Below, one piece after another: positions 1 to 13,875 of a stretch of 64,000 bases of DNA. The DNA comes from Atherix ibis (lineage: Eukaryota > Arthropoda > Insecta > Diptera > Athericidae). The DNA lies in the NCBI GenBank assembly GCA_958298945.1, contig OY282608.1, positions 80,276,806-80,340,805 on the forward strand. The letters are read 5' to 3'. Under the pieces are notes generated by a model. The model worked only from the letters and a program-made list of their open reading frames with translations. It ran no database searches and was not told where the DNA came from. How positions within the stretch are numbered: position 1 is the stretch's first letter; each line of letters opens with the position of its first letter. Made by a program: the position numbers and the translations under genes.

Positions 1-2480
1 CCAACATACCAACAAACCAACAAGCCAACAAACCAACAAACCAACAAGCCAACAAGCCAACAAACCAAAAAATAAACAAAAGAACTAACGAATAAACCAA
101 CAAACCAACAAACCAACAAACCAACAAACCAACAAGCCAACAAACGAACAAACCAACAAACAAACAAACCTACAAACCAACAAACCAACAAACAAACAAA
201 CCAACAAACCAACAAACCAACAAACCAACAAACCAACAAACCAACAAACCAACAAACCAACAAACCAACAAGCCAACAAACCAACAAACCAACAAGTTAA
301 AAAACCAACAAACCAACAAACCAACAAACCAACAAACCAGCAAACAAATAAAGCAACAAACCAACAAATCAATAAACTAATAAACCAAGAAACCAACATA
401 CCAACAAACCAACAAGCCAACAAGCCAACAAACCAACAAACCAACAAACCAACAAACCAACAAGCCAACAAGCCAGCAAACCAACAAACCAACAAACCAA
501 CAAACCAACAAACCAACAAACCTAACAAACCAACAAACAAATAAACCAACAAACCCACAAACCAATAAACTAACAAACCAACAAACCAACATACCAACAA
601 ACCAACAAACCAACAAGCCAACAAACCAACAAACCAACAAACCAACAAACCAACAAACCAACAAACCAACAAACCAACAAACCAACAAACCAACAAAGCA
701 ACAAACCAACAAACCAACAAGCTAACAAACCAACAAACCAATAAACCAACAAGCCAACAAGCCAACAAGCTAACAAACCAACAAACGAACAAACCAACAA
801 GCCAACAAGCCAAAAAACCGACAAGCCAACAAACGAACAAACGAACAAACCAACAAACGAACAAACCAACAAACCAACAAGATAACCAGTTAACAAACCA
901 ACAAACCAACAAACCAACAAACCAAAAAACCAACAAACCAACAAGCCAACAAACGAACAAACCAACAAACATACAAACCAACAAACCAACAAACCAACAA
1001 GCCAACAAACCAACAAACCAACATACCAACAAACCGACAAACCAACAAGCCAACAAACCAACAACCCAACAAGCCAACAAGCCAAGAAACCAAAAAATAA
1101 ACAAAAGAACTAACGAACAAACCAACAAACCAACAAACCAACAAACCAACAAACCAACAAACCAACAAGCCAACAAACGAACAAACCAACAAACAAACAA
1201 ACCAACAAACCAACAAACCAACAAACAAACAAACCAACAAACCAACAAACCAACAAACCAACAAACCAACAAACCAACAAACCAACAAACCAACAAACCA
1301 ACAAACCAACAAGCCAACAAACCAACAAGTTAAAAAACCAACAAACCAACAAACCAACAAACCAACAAACCAGCAAACAAATAAAGCAACAAACCAACAA
1401 ACCAATAAACTAACAAACCAAGAAACCAACATACCAACAAATTAACAAGCCAACAAGCCAACAAACCAACAAACCAACAAACCAACAAACCAACAAGCCA
1501 ACAAGCCAACAAACCAACAAACCAACAAACCAACAAACCAACAAACCAACAAACCAACAAACCAACAAACAAATAAACCAACAAACCCACAAACCAATAA
1601 ACTAACAAACCAACAAACCAACATACCAACAAACCAACAAACCAACAAGCCAACAAACCAACAAACCAACAAACCAACAAACCAACAAACCAACAAACCA
1701 ACAAACCAACAAACCAACAAAGCAACAAACCAACAAACCAACAAGCTAACAAACCAACAAACCAACAAACCAACAAGCCAACAAGCCAACAAGCTAACAA
1801 ACCAACAAACGAACACACCAACAAGCCAACAAGCCAAAAAACCGACAAGCCAACAAACGAACAAACGAACAAACCAACAAACGAACAAACCAACAAACCA
1901 ACAAGATAACCAGTTAACAAACCAACAAACCAACAAACCAACAAACCAAAAAACCAACAAACCAACAAGCCAACAAACGAACAAACCAACAAACATACAA
2001 ACCAACAAACCAACAAACCAACAAGCCAACAAACCAACAAACCAACAAACAAATAAACCAACAAACAAATAAACTAACAAACCAACAAACCAACATACCA
2101 ACAAACCAACAAACCAACAAGCCAACAAACCAACAACCCAACAAGCCAACAAGCAAACAAACCAAAAAATAAACAAAAGAACTAACGAACAAACCAACAA
2201 ACCAACAAACCAACCAAACCAACAAACCAACAAGCCAACAAACGAACAAACCAACAAACAAACAAACCAACAAACCAACAAACCAACAAACAAATAAATC
2301 AACAAACCAACAAACCAACAAACCAACAAAACAACAAACCAACAAACCAACAAACCAACAAGCCAACAAACCAACAAGTTAAAAAACCAACAAACCAACA
2401 AACCAACAAACCAACAAACCAGCAAACAAATAAAGCAACAAACCATCAAACCAATAAACTAACAAACCAAGAAACCAACA
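1..2480 (+). repeat. Zone A: higher-order units of about 1.03 kb (left copy)
   Basis: Three marker sets recur here at about 1.03-1.07 kb. The marker GTTAAAAAACC lies at 296, 1329 and 2378. AAAGAACTAACG-type sites carry AACTAACG at 83, 1108 and 2180. GATAACCAGTTAAC lies at 881 and 1905. The agreement in order and spacing shows two to three tandem copies of a unit of about 129-131 octamers. The first copy is cut by the window edge. A 9-bp unit, CCTAACAAA, near 522 shifts the register. No gene is present. Confidence 0.8.
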
Positions 2481-3860
2481 TACCAACAAACCAACAAGCC
2501 AACAAGCCAACAAACCAACAAACCAACAAACCAACAAACCAACAAACCAACAAGCCAACAAGCCAACAAACCAACAAACCAACAAACCAACAAAACCAAC
2601 AAACAAATAAACCAACAAACCCACAAACCAATAAACTAACAAACCAACAAACCAACATACCAACATACCATCAAACCAACAAACCAACAAGCCAACAAAC
2701 CAACAAACCAACAAACCAACAAACCAACAAACCAACAAACCAACAAAGCAACAAACCAACAAACCAACAAGCTAACAAACCAACAAACCAACAAACCAAC
2801 AAGCCAACAAGCCAACAAACCAACAAATTAACAAACCAACAAACCAACAAACCAACAAACCAACAAGCCAACAAACCAAAAAAACCAACAAACCAACAAA
2901 CAAACAAATCAATAAACCAACAAACCAACAAACCAACATACCAGCAAACCAACAAACCAACAAGCCTACAATCCAACAAACCAACAAGCCAACAAACCAA
3001 AAAACCACAAACCAACACACTAAAAAACAAACAAACGAACTAACAAACAAAACAACAAACCAACAAACCAACAAACCAAAAAACCAACAAACGAACAAAC
3101 CAACAAATCAACAAACTAACAAACCAACAAACCAACAAACCAACAAACCAACAAACCAAAAAACCAACAAACCAACAAACCAACAAACCAAAAAAAAAAA
3201 AAACGAACTAACAAACAAACCAACAAACCAACAAACCAACAAATCAAAAAACCAACAAACGAACAAACCAACAAACCAACAAACTAACAAACCTACAAAC
3301 CAACAAACCAACAAACCAACAAACCAACAAACCAACAAACCAACAAACGAACAAACGAACAAACCAATAAACCAACAAACCAACAAACCAACAAACCAAC
3401 AAACCAACAAAGCAACAAACCAACAAACCAACAAGCTAACAAACCAACAAACCAACAAACCAACAACCCAACAACCCAACAAGCCAACAAGCCAACAAAC
3501 CAACAAACCAACAAACGAACAAACCAAAAAACCAACAAACCAACAAAACGACAAGCCAACAAACTAAAAAACCAACAAACTAACAAACCAACAAATCAAT
3601 AAACCAACAAACCAACAAACCAACATACCAACAAACCAACAAACCAACAAGCCAACAAACCAACAAATCGACAAGCCAACAAACCAAAAAACCACAAACC
3701 AACAAACCAAAAAACAAACAAACGAACTAACGAACAAACCAACAAACCAACAAACCAACAAACCAACAAACCAAAAAACAAACAAACGAACTAACGAACA
3801 AACCAACAAACCAACAAACCAACAAACCAAAAAACCAACAAGCGAACAAACCAACAAACC
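1330..3860 (+). repeat. 4.74-4.76 kb duplication, copy 1
   Basis: This segment reappears about 4.75 kb downstream. Marker pairs are GTTAAAAAACC at 1329 and 6066 (offset 4,737) and at 2378 and 7129 (4,751), and GATAACCAGTTAAC at 1905 and 6649 (4,744). Between about 2.67 and 3.86 kb the offset is constant at 4,759. The stepwise drift of the offset shows small insertions in copy 2. The two copies differ by scattered substitutions, including the A-tract at 3190-3203. Confidence 0.75.
3190..3203 (+). repeat. A14 homopolymer made by two C-to-A changes
   Basis: Fourteen consecutive A residues precede CGAACTAAC. The duplicate 4,759 bp downstream has the same length here but keeps C residues at two positions (six A, C, three A, C, three A). 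The homopolymer is therefore explained by two substitutions rather than by slippage. It is the longest mononucleotide run I found in the window. Confidence 0.9.
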
Positions 3861-3989
3861 AACAAACTAAGAAACCAACAAACCAACAAGCTAACAAACC
3901 AACAAACCAACAAACCAACAAACCAACAAGCCAACAAACCAACAAACCAACAAACCAACAAACCAACAAACCAAATAACAAACAAACGA

Positions 3990-4145
3990 ACTAACAAACA
4001 AACCAACAAACCAACAAACCAACAAACCAAAAAACCAACAAGCGAACAAACCAACAAACCAACAAACTAAGAAACCAACAAACCAACAAACCAACAAACC
4101 AAAAAACCAACAAGCGAACAAACCAACAAACCAACAAACTAAGAA
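3990..4145 (+). repeat. 72-bp (nine-octamer) tandem duplication
   Basis: The string TAAGAAACC occurs at 4068 and 4140, each time preceded by the same CCAAAAAA, CCAACAAG, CGAACAAA series. The offset is exactly 72 bp, nine units. The homologous block 5.3 kb downstream has one copy only, near 9461. This is therefore a local gain or loss of nine octamers after the larger duplication. Confidence 0.75.
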
Positions 4146-5910
4146 ACCAACAAACCAACAAGCTAACAAACCAACAAACCAACAAACCAACAAACCAACA
4201 AGCCAACAAACCAACAAACCAACAAACCAACAAACCAACAAACCAACAAACCAACAAAAAAACAAGCCAACAAACCCACAAACCAACAAACCAACAAACC
4301 AACAAAGCAACAAACCAACAAACCAACAAGCTAGCAAACCAACACACCAACAAACCAATAAACAAACAAGCCAACAAGCCAACAAACCAACAAACCAACA
4401 AACGAACAAACCAACAAACCAATAAACCAACAAACCAACAAACCAACAAACCAACAAACCAACAAAGCAACAAACCAACAAACCAACAAGCTAACAAACC
4501 AACAAACCAACAAACCAACAACCCAACAACCCAACAAGCCAACAAGCCAACAAACCAACAAACCAACAAACGAACAAACCAAAAAACCAACAAACCAACA
4601 AAACGACAAGCCAACAAACTAAAAAACCAACAAACTAACAAACCAACAAATCAATAAACCAACAAACCAACAAACCAACATACCAACAAACCAACAAACC
4701 AACAAGCCAAGAAACCAACAAACCAACAAGCCAACAAACCAAAAAACCACAAACCAACAAACCAAAAAACAAACAAACGAACTAACGAACAAACCAACAA
4801 ACCAACAAACCAACAAACCAAAAAACCAACAAACGAACAAACCAACAAACCAACAAACTAACAAATCAGCAAACCAACAAACCAACAAACCAACAAACCA
4901 ACAAACCAACAAACCAACAAACCAACAAACCAAAAAACAAACAAACGAACTAACGAACAAACCAACAAACCAACAAACCAACAAACCAAAAAACCAACAA
5001 ACGAACAAACCAACAAACCAACAAACTAACAAACCAACAAACCAACAAACCAACAAACCAACAAACCAACAAACCAACAAACCATTAAACCAACAAACCA
5101 ACAAACCAACAAACCAACCAACCAACAAGCCAACAAGCCCACAAACCGACAAGCCAACAAACGAACAAACGAACAAACCAATAAACCAACAAACCAACAA
5201 ACCAACAAACCAACAAACCAACAAACCAACAAACCAACAAGCTATCAAACCAACAAACCAACAAATCAACAAGCCAACAAGCCAACAAGCCAACAAACCA
5301 ACAAACCAACAAACGAACAAACCAACAAGCCAACAAACCGACAAGGCAACAAATGAACAAACGAACAAACCATTAAACCAACAAACCAACAAACGAACAA
5401 ATCAACAAACCAACAAACCAACAAACCAACAAAACAATAAACCAACAAACCAACAAACCAACAAACCAACAAACCAACAAACCCACAAACCAACAAACCA
5501 ACAAGATAACAAGCCAACAAACCAACAAACCAACAACCCAACAAACCAAAAAACCAACAAACCAACAAGCCAACAAACGAAAAAAACCAACAAACCAACA
5601 AGCCAACACACCAACAAACCAACAAACAAATAAACCAACAAGCACACAAACCAATAAACTTACAAACCAACAAATCAACATACCAACAAACCAACAAACC
5701 AACAAGCCAACAAACCAAAAAACAAACAAACGAACTAACGAACAAACCAACAAACCAACAAACCAACAAACCAAAAAACCAACAAGCGAACAAACCAACA
5801 AACCAACAAACTAAGAAACCAACAAACCAACAAGCTAACAAACCAACAAACCAACAAACCAACAAACCAACAAGCCAACAAACCAACAAACCAACAAACC
5901 AACAAACCAA
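4060..5910 (+). repeat. 5,320-bp duplication, copy 1
   Basis: The segment pairs with 9380-11205. The rare word CTAGCAAACC lies at 4331 and 9651, and CGAAAAAAA at 5578 and 10898; both pairs are exactly 5,320 bp apart (665 octamers). After about 5.66 kb the offset falls to 5,296, because copy 2 lacks 24 bp (three octamers) near 10995. One visible substitution is C at 4345 against A at 9665. Confidence 0.78.
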
Positions 5911-7240
5911 CAAACGAACAAACCAACAAACAAACAAACCAACAAACCAACAAACCAACAAACAAACAAACCAACAAACCAACAAACCAACAAACCAACA
6001 AACCAACAAACCAACAAACCAACAAACCAACAAACCAACAAACCAACAAGCCAACAAACCAACAAGTTAAAAAACCACAAACCAACAAACCAACAAACCA
6101 ACAAACCAGCAAACAAATAAAGCAACAAACCAACAAACCAATAAACTAACAAACCAAGAAACCAACATACCAACAAATCAACAAGCCAACAAGCCAACAA
6201 ACCAACAAACCAACAAACCAACAAACCAACAAGCCAACAAGCCAACAAACCAACAAACCAACAAACCAACAAACCAACAAACCAACAAACCAACAAACCA
6301 ACAAACCAACAAACAAATAAACCAACAAACCCACAAACCAATAAACTAACAAACCAACAAACCAACATACCAACAAACCAACAAACCAACAAGCCAACAA
6401 ACCAACAAACCAACAAACCAACAAACCAACAAACCAACAAACCAACAAACCAACAAACCAACAAAGCAACAAACCAACAAACCAACAAGCTAACAAACCA
6501 ACAAACCAACAAACCAACAAGCCAACAAGCCAACAAGCTAACAAACCAACAAACGAACAAACCAACAAGCCAACAAGCCAAAAAACCGACAAGCCAACAA
6601 ACGAACAAACGAACAAACCAACAAACGAACAAACCAACAAACCAACAAGATAACCAGTTAACAAACCAACAAACCAACAAACCAACAAACCAAAAAACCA
6701 ACAAACCAACAAGCCAACAAACGAACAAACCAACAAACATACAAACCAACAAACCAACAAACCAACAAGCCAACAAACCAACAAACCAACAAACAAATAA
6801 ACCAACAAACAAATAAACTAACAAACCAACAAACCAACATACCAACAAACCAACAAACCAACAAGCCAACAAACCAACAACCCAACAAGCCAACAAGCAA
6901 ACAAACCAAAAAATAAACAAAAGAACTAACGAACAAACCAACAAACCAACAAACCAACAAACCAACAAACCAACAAACCAACAAGCCAACAAACGAACAA
7001 ACCAACAAACAAACAAACCAACAAACCAACAAACCAACAAACAAATAAACCAACAAACCAACAAACCAACAAACCAACAAAACAACAAACCAACAAACCA
7101 ACAAACCAACAAGCCAACAAACCAACAAGTTAAAAAACCAACAAACCAACAAACCAACAAACCAACAAACCAGCAAACAAATAAAGCAACAAACCATCAA
7201 ACCAATAAACTAACAAACCAAGAAACCAACATACCAACAA
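5831..7240 (+). repeat. Zone A sequence, second occurrence
   Basis: Zone A barcodes return inside the B-type region. GTTAAAAAACC lies at 6066 and 7129, 1,063 bp apart, GATAACCAGTTAAC at 6649, and AACTAACG preceded by AATAAACAAAAG at 6924. The spacing matches the roughly 1.03-1.07 kb unit at the left edge of the window. This stretch forms the left part of the 4.75-kb duplicated block. Confidence 0.75.
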
Positions 7241-8620
7241 ACCAACAAGCCAACAAGCCAACAAACCAACAAACCAACAAACCAACAAACCAACAAACCA
7301 ACAAACCAACAAGCCAACAAGCCAACAAACCAACAAACCAACAAACCAACAAAACCAACAAACAAATAAACCAACAAACCCACAAACCAATAAACTAACA
7401 AACCAACAAACCAACATACCAACATACCATCAAACCAACAAACCAACAAGCCAACAAACCAACAAACCAACAAACCAACAAACCAACAAACCAACAAACC
7501 AACAAAGCAACAAACCAACAAACCAACAAGCTAACAAACCAACAAACCAACAAACCAACAAGCCAACAAGCCAACAAACCAACAAATTAACAAACCAACA
7601 AACCAACAAACCAACAAACCAACAAGCCAACAAACCAAAAAAACCAACAAACCAACAAACAAACAAATCAATAAACCAACAAACCAACAAACCAACATAC
7701 CAGCAAACCAACAAACCAACAAGCCTACAAACCAACAAACCAACAAGCCAACAAACCAAAAAACCACAAACCAACACACTAAAAAACAAACAAACGAACT
7801 AACAAACAAAACAACAAACCAACAAACCAACAAACCAAAAAACCAACAAACGAACAAACCAACAAATCAACAATCTAACAAACCAACAAACCAACAAACC
7901 AACAAACCAACAAACCAAAAAACCAACAAACCAACAAACCAACAAACCAAAAAACAAACAAACGAACTAACAAACAAACCAACAAACCAACAAACCAACA
8001 AATCAAAAAACCAACAAACGAACAAACCAACAAACCAACAAACTAACAAACCTACAAACCAACAAACCAACAAACCAACAAACCAACAAACCAACAAACC
8101 AACAAACGAACAAACGAACAAACCAATAAACCAACAAACCAACAAACCAACAAATCAACAAACCAACAAAGCAACAAACCAACAAACCAACAAGCTAACA
8201 AACCAACAAACCAACAAACCAACAACCCAACAACCCAACAAGCCAACAAGCCAACAAACCAACAAACCAACAAACGAACAAACCAAAAAACCAACAAACC
8301 AACAAAACGACAAGCCAACAAACTAAAAAACCAACAAACTAACAAACCAACAAATCAATAAACCAACAAACCAACAAACCAACATACCAACAAACCAACA
8401 AACCAACAAGCCAACAAACCAACAAATCGACAAGCCAACAAACCAAAAAACCACAAACCAACAAACCAAAAAACAAACAAACGAACTAACGAACAAACCA
8501 ACAAACCAACAAACCAACAAACCAACAAACCAAAAAACAAACAAACGAACTAACGAACAAACCAACAAACCAACAAACCAACAAACCAAAAAACCAACAA
8601 ACGAACAAACCAACAAACCA
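6066..8620 (+). repeat. 4.74-4.76 kb duplication, copy 2
   Basis: This is the partner of 1330-3860. It carries the same ordered barcodes: GATAACCAGTTAAC at 6649, GTTAAAAAACC at 7129, the doubled CATACCATC-type sites near 7420-7435, and the 7-bp unit CCACAAA near 7762. Where copy 1 has a 14-A run at 3190, this copy keeps two C residues near 7957 and 7961. Beyond about 8.62 kb the match shifts, because copy 2 holds roughly 560 bp more before the next shared block. Confidence 0.75.
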
Positions 8621-11410
8621 ACAAACTAACAAACCAACAAACCAACAAACCAACAAACCAACAAACCAACAAACCAACAAACCAACAAACCAACAAACCA
8701 ACAAACCAACAAACCAACAAACCAACCAACCAACAAGCCAACAAGCCAACAAACCGACAAGCCAAGAAACGAACAAACGAACAAACCAATAAACCAACAA
8801 ACCAACAAACCAACAAACCAACAAACCAACAAACCAACAAACCATCAAACCAACAAAGCAACAAACCAACAAACCAACAAGCTATCAAACCAACAAACCA
8901 ACAAATCAACAAGCCAACAAGCCAACAAGCCAACAAACCAACAAACCAACAAACGAACAAACCAACAAGCCAACAAGCCAACAAACCGACAAGCCAACAA
9001 ATGAACAAACGAACAAACCATTAAACCAACAAACCAACAAACGAACAAATCAACAAACCAACAAACCAACAAACCAACAAAACAATAAACCAACAAACCA
9101 ACAAACCAACAAACCAACAAACCAACAAACCCACAAACCAACAAACCAACAAGATAACAAGCCAACAAACCAACAAACCAACAACCCAACAAACCAAAAA
9201 ACCAACAAACCAACAAGCCAACAAACGAAAAAAACCAACAAACCAACAAGCCAACAAACCAACAAACCAACAAACAAATAAACCAACAAGCACACCAACC
9301 AATAAACTTACAAACCAACAAATCAACATACCAACAAACCAACAAACCAACAAGCCAACAAACCAAATAACAAACAAACGAACTAACAAACAAACCAACA
9401 AACCAACAAACCAACAAACCAAAAAACCAACAAGCGAACAAACCAACAAACCAACAAACTAAGAAACCAACAAACCAACAAGCTAACAAACCAACAAACC
9501 AACAAACCAACAAACCAACAAGCCAACAAACCAACAAACCAACAAACCAACAAACCAACAAACCAACAAACCAACAAAAAAACAAGCCAACAAACCCACA
9601 AACCAACAAACCAACAAACCAACAAAGCAACAAACCAACAAACCAACAAGCTAGCAAACCAACAAACCAACAAACCAATAAACAAACAAGCCAACAAGCC
9701 AACAAACCAACAAACCAACAAACGAACAAACCAACAAACCAATAAACCAACAAACCAACAAACCAACAAACCAACAAACCAACAAAGCAACAAACCAACA
9801 AACCAACAAGCTAACAAACCAACAAACCAACAAACCAACAACCCAACAACCCAACAAGCCAACAAGCCAACAAACCAACAAACCAACAAACGAACAAACC
9901 AAAAAACCAACAAACCAACAAAACGACAAGCCAACAAACTAAAAAACCAACAAACTAACAAACCAACAAATCAATAAACCAACAAACCAACAAACCAACA
10001 TACCAACAAACCAACAAACCAACAAGCCAAGAAACCAACAAACCAACAAGCCAACAAACCAAAAAACCACAAACCAACAAACCAAAAAACAAACAAACGA
10101 ACTAACGAACAAACCAACAAACCAACAAACCAACAAACCAAAAAACCAACAAACGAACAAACCAACAAACCAACAAACTAACAAATCAGCAAACCAACAA
10201 ACCAACAAACCAACAAACCAACAAACCAACAAACCAACAAACCAAAAAACAAACAAACGAACTAACGAACAAACCAACAAACCAACAAACCAACAAACCA
10301 AAAAACCAACAAACGAACAAACCAACAAACCAACAAACTAACAAACCAACAAACCAACAAACCAACAAACCAACAAACCAACAAACCAACAAACCATTAA
10401 ACCAACAAACCAACAAACCAACAAACCAACCAACCAACAAGCCAACAAGCCCACAAACCGACAAGCCAACAAACGAACAAACGAACAAACCAATAAACCA
10501 ACAAACCAACAAACCAACAAACCAACAAACCAACAAACCAACAAACCAACAAGCTATCAAACCAACAAACCAACAAATCAACAAGCCAACAAGCCAACAA
10601 GCCAACAAACCAACAAACCAACAAACGAACAAACCAACAAGCCAACAAGCCAACAAACCGACAAGCCAACAAATGAACAAACGAACAAACCATTAAACCA
10701 ACAAACCAACAAACGAACAAATCAACAAACCAACAAACCAACAAACCAACAAAACAATAAACCAACAAACCAACAAACCAACAAACCAACAAACCAACAA
10801 ACCCACAAACCAACAAACCAACAAGATAACAAGCCAACAAACCAACAAACCAACAACCCAACAAACCAAAAAACCAACAAACCAACAAGCCAACAAACGA
10901 AAAAAACCAACAAACCAACAAGCCAACACACCAACAAACCAACAAACAAATAAACCAACAAGCACACAAACCAATAAACTTACAAACCAACAAACCACCA
11001 AGCCAACAAACCAAAAAACAAACAAACGAACTAACGAACAAACCAACAAACCAACAAACCAATAAACCAAAAAACCAACAAGCGAACAAACCAACAAACC
11101 AACAAACTAAGAAACCAACAAACCAACAAGCTAACAAACCAACAAACCAACAAACCAACAAACCAACAAGCCAACAAACCAACAAACCAACAAACCAACA
11201 AACCAACAAACCAACAAACCAACAAACCAACAAACCAACAAACCAACAAAAAAACAAGCCAACAAACCCACAAACCAACAAACCAACAAACCAACAAAGC
11301 AACAAACCAACAAACCAACAAGCTAACAAACCAACAAACCAACAAACCAATAAACAAACAAGCCAACAAGCCAACAAACCAACAAACCAACAAACGAACA
11401 AACCAACAAA
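7241..11410 (+). repeat. Zone B array, second block
   Basis: B-type barcodes continue: AACTAACG-type sites near 7795, 7972, 8483, 8549, 10100, 10261 and 11029, and CGAAAAAAA at 9226 and 10898. CCAACCAA units lie near 8724 and 10430. A perfect run of 11 octamers is at 8634-8721. The block ends where a CCAACCAA unit is followed by paired CCAAAAAA units and TTAACAAA at about 11411-11450, a combination that marks entry into C-type sequence. Confidence 0.75.
9380..11205 (+). repeat. 5,320-bp duplication, copy 2
   Basis: This is the partner of 4060-5910. It shares CTAGCAAACC at 9651, the CCAAGAAACC-containing block near 10030, a CCATTAAACC variant near 10393, and the 9-bp CGAAAAAAA at 10898. It lacks three octamers found in copy 1 near 5670-5695, where CCAAATCAACATACC-type sequence is missing. 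The match fades after about 11.2 kb. Confidence 0.78.
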
Positions 11411-12497
11411 CCAACCAACCAACAAGCCAAAAAACCAAAAAATTAACAAACCAACAAACCAACAAAACCAACAAACCAACAAACCAACAAACCAACAAAC
11501 CAACAAACCAACAAACCAACAAACCAACAAACCAACAAACCAACAAACCAACAAACCAACAAACCAACAAACCAACAAACAAACAAACCAACAAAACAAC
11601 AAACCAACAATGCAGCAAACCAACAAACCAACAAACCAACAAACCAACAAACCAACAAGCCAACAAGCCAACAAACCAACAAGCCAACATACGAACAAAC
11701 CATCAAACCAACAAACCAACAAACAAATAAACCAACAAACGAACAAACCAACAAACCAACAAGCCAACAAACCAACAAACCAACAAACCAACAAACCAAC
11801 AAACCAACAAACCAACAAGCCAACAAGCCAACAAGCCAACAAGCCAACAAACCAACAAACCAACAAACCAACAAACCAACAAGCCAACAAAACAATACAC
11901 CAACAAACAAACAAACCAACAAACCAAGAAACCAGCAAGCCAACAAACCAACAAACCAACAAACCAACAAGCCAACAAGCCAACAAACCAATACGCCAAC
12001 AAGGCAACAAACCAACAAACCAACAAACCAACAAACTGACAAAGTAACAAACCAACAAACCAACAAACCAACAAGCCAACAAACCAACAAACCAACAAAC
12101 CAACAAACCAACAAACCAACAAACCAAAAAACCAACAAACAAACAAACAAATAAACCAACAAAACAACAAACCAACAAACTAACAAACCAGCAAACCAAC
12201 AAACCAACAAACCCACAAACCAACAAACCAACAAGCCAACAAGCCAACAAGGCAACAAGCCAACAAACTAACAAACCAACAAACCAACAAGCCAACAAAC
12301 CAATACGCCTACAAACGAACAAACGAACAAACCAACAAACCAACAAACCAACAAGCCAACAAACCAACAAACCAACAAACCAACAAGCCAACAAGCCAAC
12401 AAACCAATACGCCAACAAGCCAACAAACCAACAAACCAACAAACCAACAAGCCAACAAGCCAACAAACCAACAAACCAACAAACCAACAAACCAACA
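11411..12497 (+). repeat. Zone C array, first block
   Basis: C-type barcodes first appear here: the AATGCAGC word at 11609, CATACGAAC with CCATCAAACC near 11689-11703, and the first CCAATACG near 11988. Runs of CCAACAAG are common, for example four in a row at 11812-11843. The longest perfect octamer run I found, 14 units at 11468-11579, is in this block. There is no AACTAACG marker and no gene. Confidence 0.8.
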
Positions 12498-13875
12498 AAC
12501 CAACAAACCAACACACCAACAAACCAACAAACCAACAAACAAACAAACCAACAAAATAACAAACTAACAAGCCAACAAATCAAAAAACCAACAAGCCAAC
12601 AAATCAACAAACCAACAAACCAACAAACCAACAAACCAACAAACAAACAAACCAACAAAACGACAAACCAACAAACCAACAAACCAACTAACCAACAAAC
12701 CAACAAACAAACAAACCAACAAACAAACAAACCAACAAAACAACAAACGAACAAACCAACAATCCAGCAAACCAACAAACCAACAAACCAACAACCCAAC
12801 AAGCCAACAAGCCAACAAACGAACAAACCATCAAACCACCAACCCAACAAACAGATAAACCAACAAACGAACCAACCAACAAACCAACAAGCCAACAAAT
12901 CAACAAACCAACAAACCAACAAACCAACGAACCAACAAACCAACAAACCAACAAACCAACAAGCCAACAAGCCAACAAGCCAACAAGCCAACAAGCCAAC
13001 AAACCAACAAACCAACAAGCCAACAAACCAACAAACCAATACGCCAACAAACGAACAAACGAACAAACCAACAAACCAACAAACCAACAAGCCAACAAAC
13101 TAACAAACCAACAAACCAACAAGCCAACAAGCCAACAAACCAATACGCCAACAAGCCAACAAACCAACAAGCCAACAAACCAACAAACCAACAAGCCAAC
13201 AAACCAATATGCCAACAAGCCAACAAACCAACAAACCAACAAACCAACAAACCAACAAGCCAACAAACCAATATGCCAACAAGCCAACAAACCAACAAGC
13301 CAACAAACCAACAAACCAACAAACTAACAAACTAACAAACCAACAAACCAACAAGCCAACATACGAACAAACCATCAAACCAACAAACCAACAAACAAAT
13401 GAACCAACAAACGAACAAACCAACAAACCAACAAGCCAACAAACCAACAAACCAACAAACCAACCAACCAACAAGCCAACAAGCCAACAAACCGACAAGC
13501 CAACAAACCAACAAACGAACAAACCAATAAACCAACAAACCAACAAACGAACAAACCAACAAATTAACAAACCAACAAACCAACAAACCAACAAACCAAC
13601 AAACCAACAAACCAACAAGATAACAAGCCAACAAACCAACAAACCAACAAACCAACAAACCAAAAAACCAACAAACCAACAAACCGACAAACCAACAAAC
13701 CAGCAAACAAACAGACCAAGAAACCAACAAACCAATAAACTAACAAACCAACAAACCAACATACCAACAAACCAACAAACCAACAAACCTGCAAACCAAC
13801 AAACCAACAAACCAACAAGCCAACAAGCCAACAAGCCAACAAACCAACAAACCAACAAACCAACAAACCAACAAA
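12498..13875 (+). repeat. 1,560-bp-offset duplication, copy 1
   Basis: This matches 14058-15435 at a constant offset of 1,560 bp (195 octamers). The rare word CAGATAAACC lies near 12853 and 14413. The clustered CGAACAAA, CCATCAAA, CCACCAACCC region near 12820 recurs at 14380. Differences are few, for example ACCAATATG near 13207 against ACCAATACG near 14767. The copies are separated by about 180 bp that belong to a 296-bp duplication. Confidence 0.85.

Larger units (their letters stand above)
2481..5830 (+). repeat. Zone B array, AACTAACG-marked (first block)
   Basis: The octamer array here is marked repeatedly by AAACAAACGAACTAACG or its AACTAACA form, for example near 3014, 3725, 3786, 3978, 4772, 4941 and 5728. 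It also has 7-bp CCACAAA units after CCAAAAAA, and CGAACAAA-rich stretches ending in CCAATAAA. Two register-shifting units occur: CCAACAAAA near 2593 and the 9-bp CGAAAAAAA at 5578. The CCAATACG unit, abundant further right, is absent. Nothing resembling a gene is visible. Confidence 0.8.

Noticed and set aside
66..90. AATAAA-like words (for example AAATAAAC) as polyadenylation signals
   Set aside because: They are simple variants of the octamer (CCAATAAA, CAAATAAA), repeated many times with no gene upstream.
5118..5133. CCAACCAA as a 4-bp deletion or insertion in the array
   Set aside because: Checked against the register: it is a full octamer with a single A-to-C change at position 6, so no length change is needed.
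11610..12047. + strand open frames of Pro/Thr/Asn/Gln/Lys repeats resembling prion-like or low-complexity proteins
   Set aside because: They are the same arithmetic artefact of the repeat. Starts are chance ATG or GTG in variant units, and stops are chance TAA or TAG variants.
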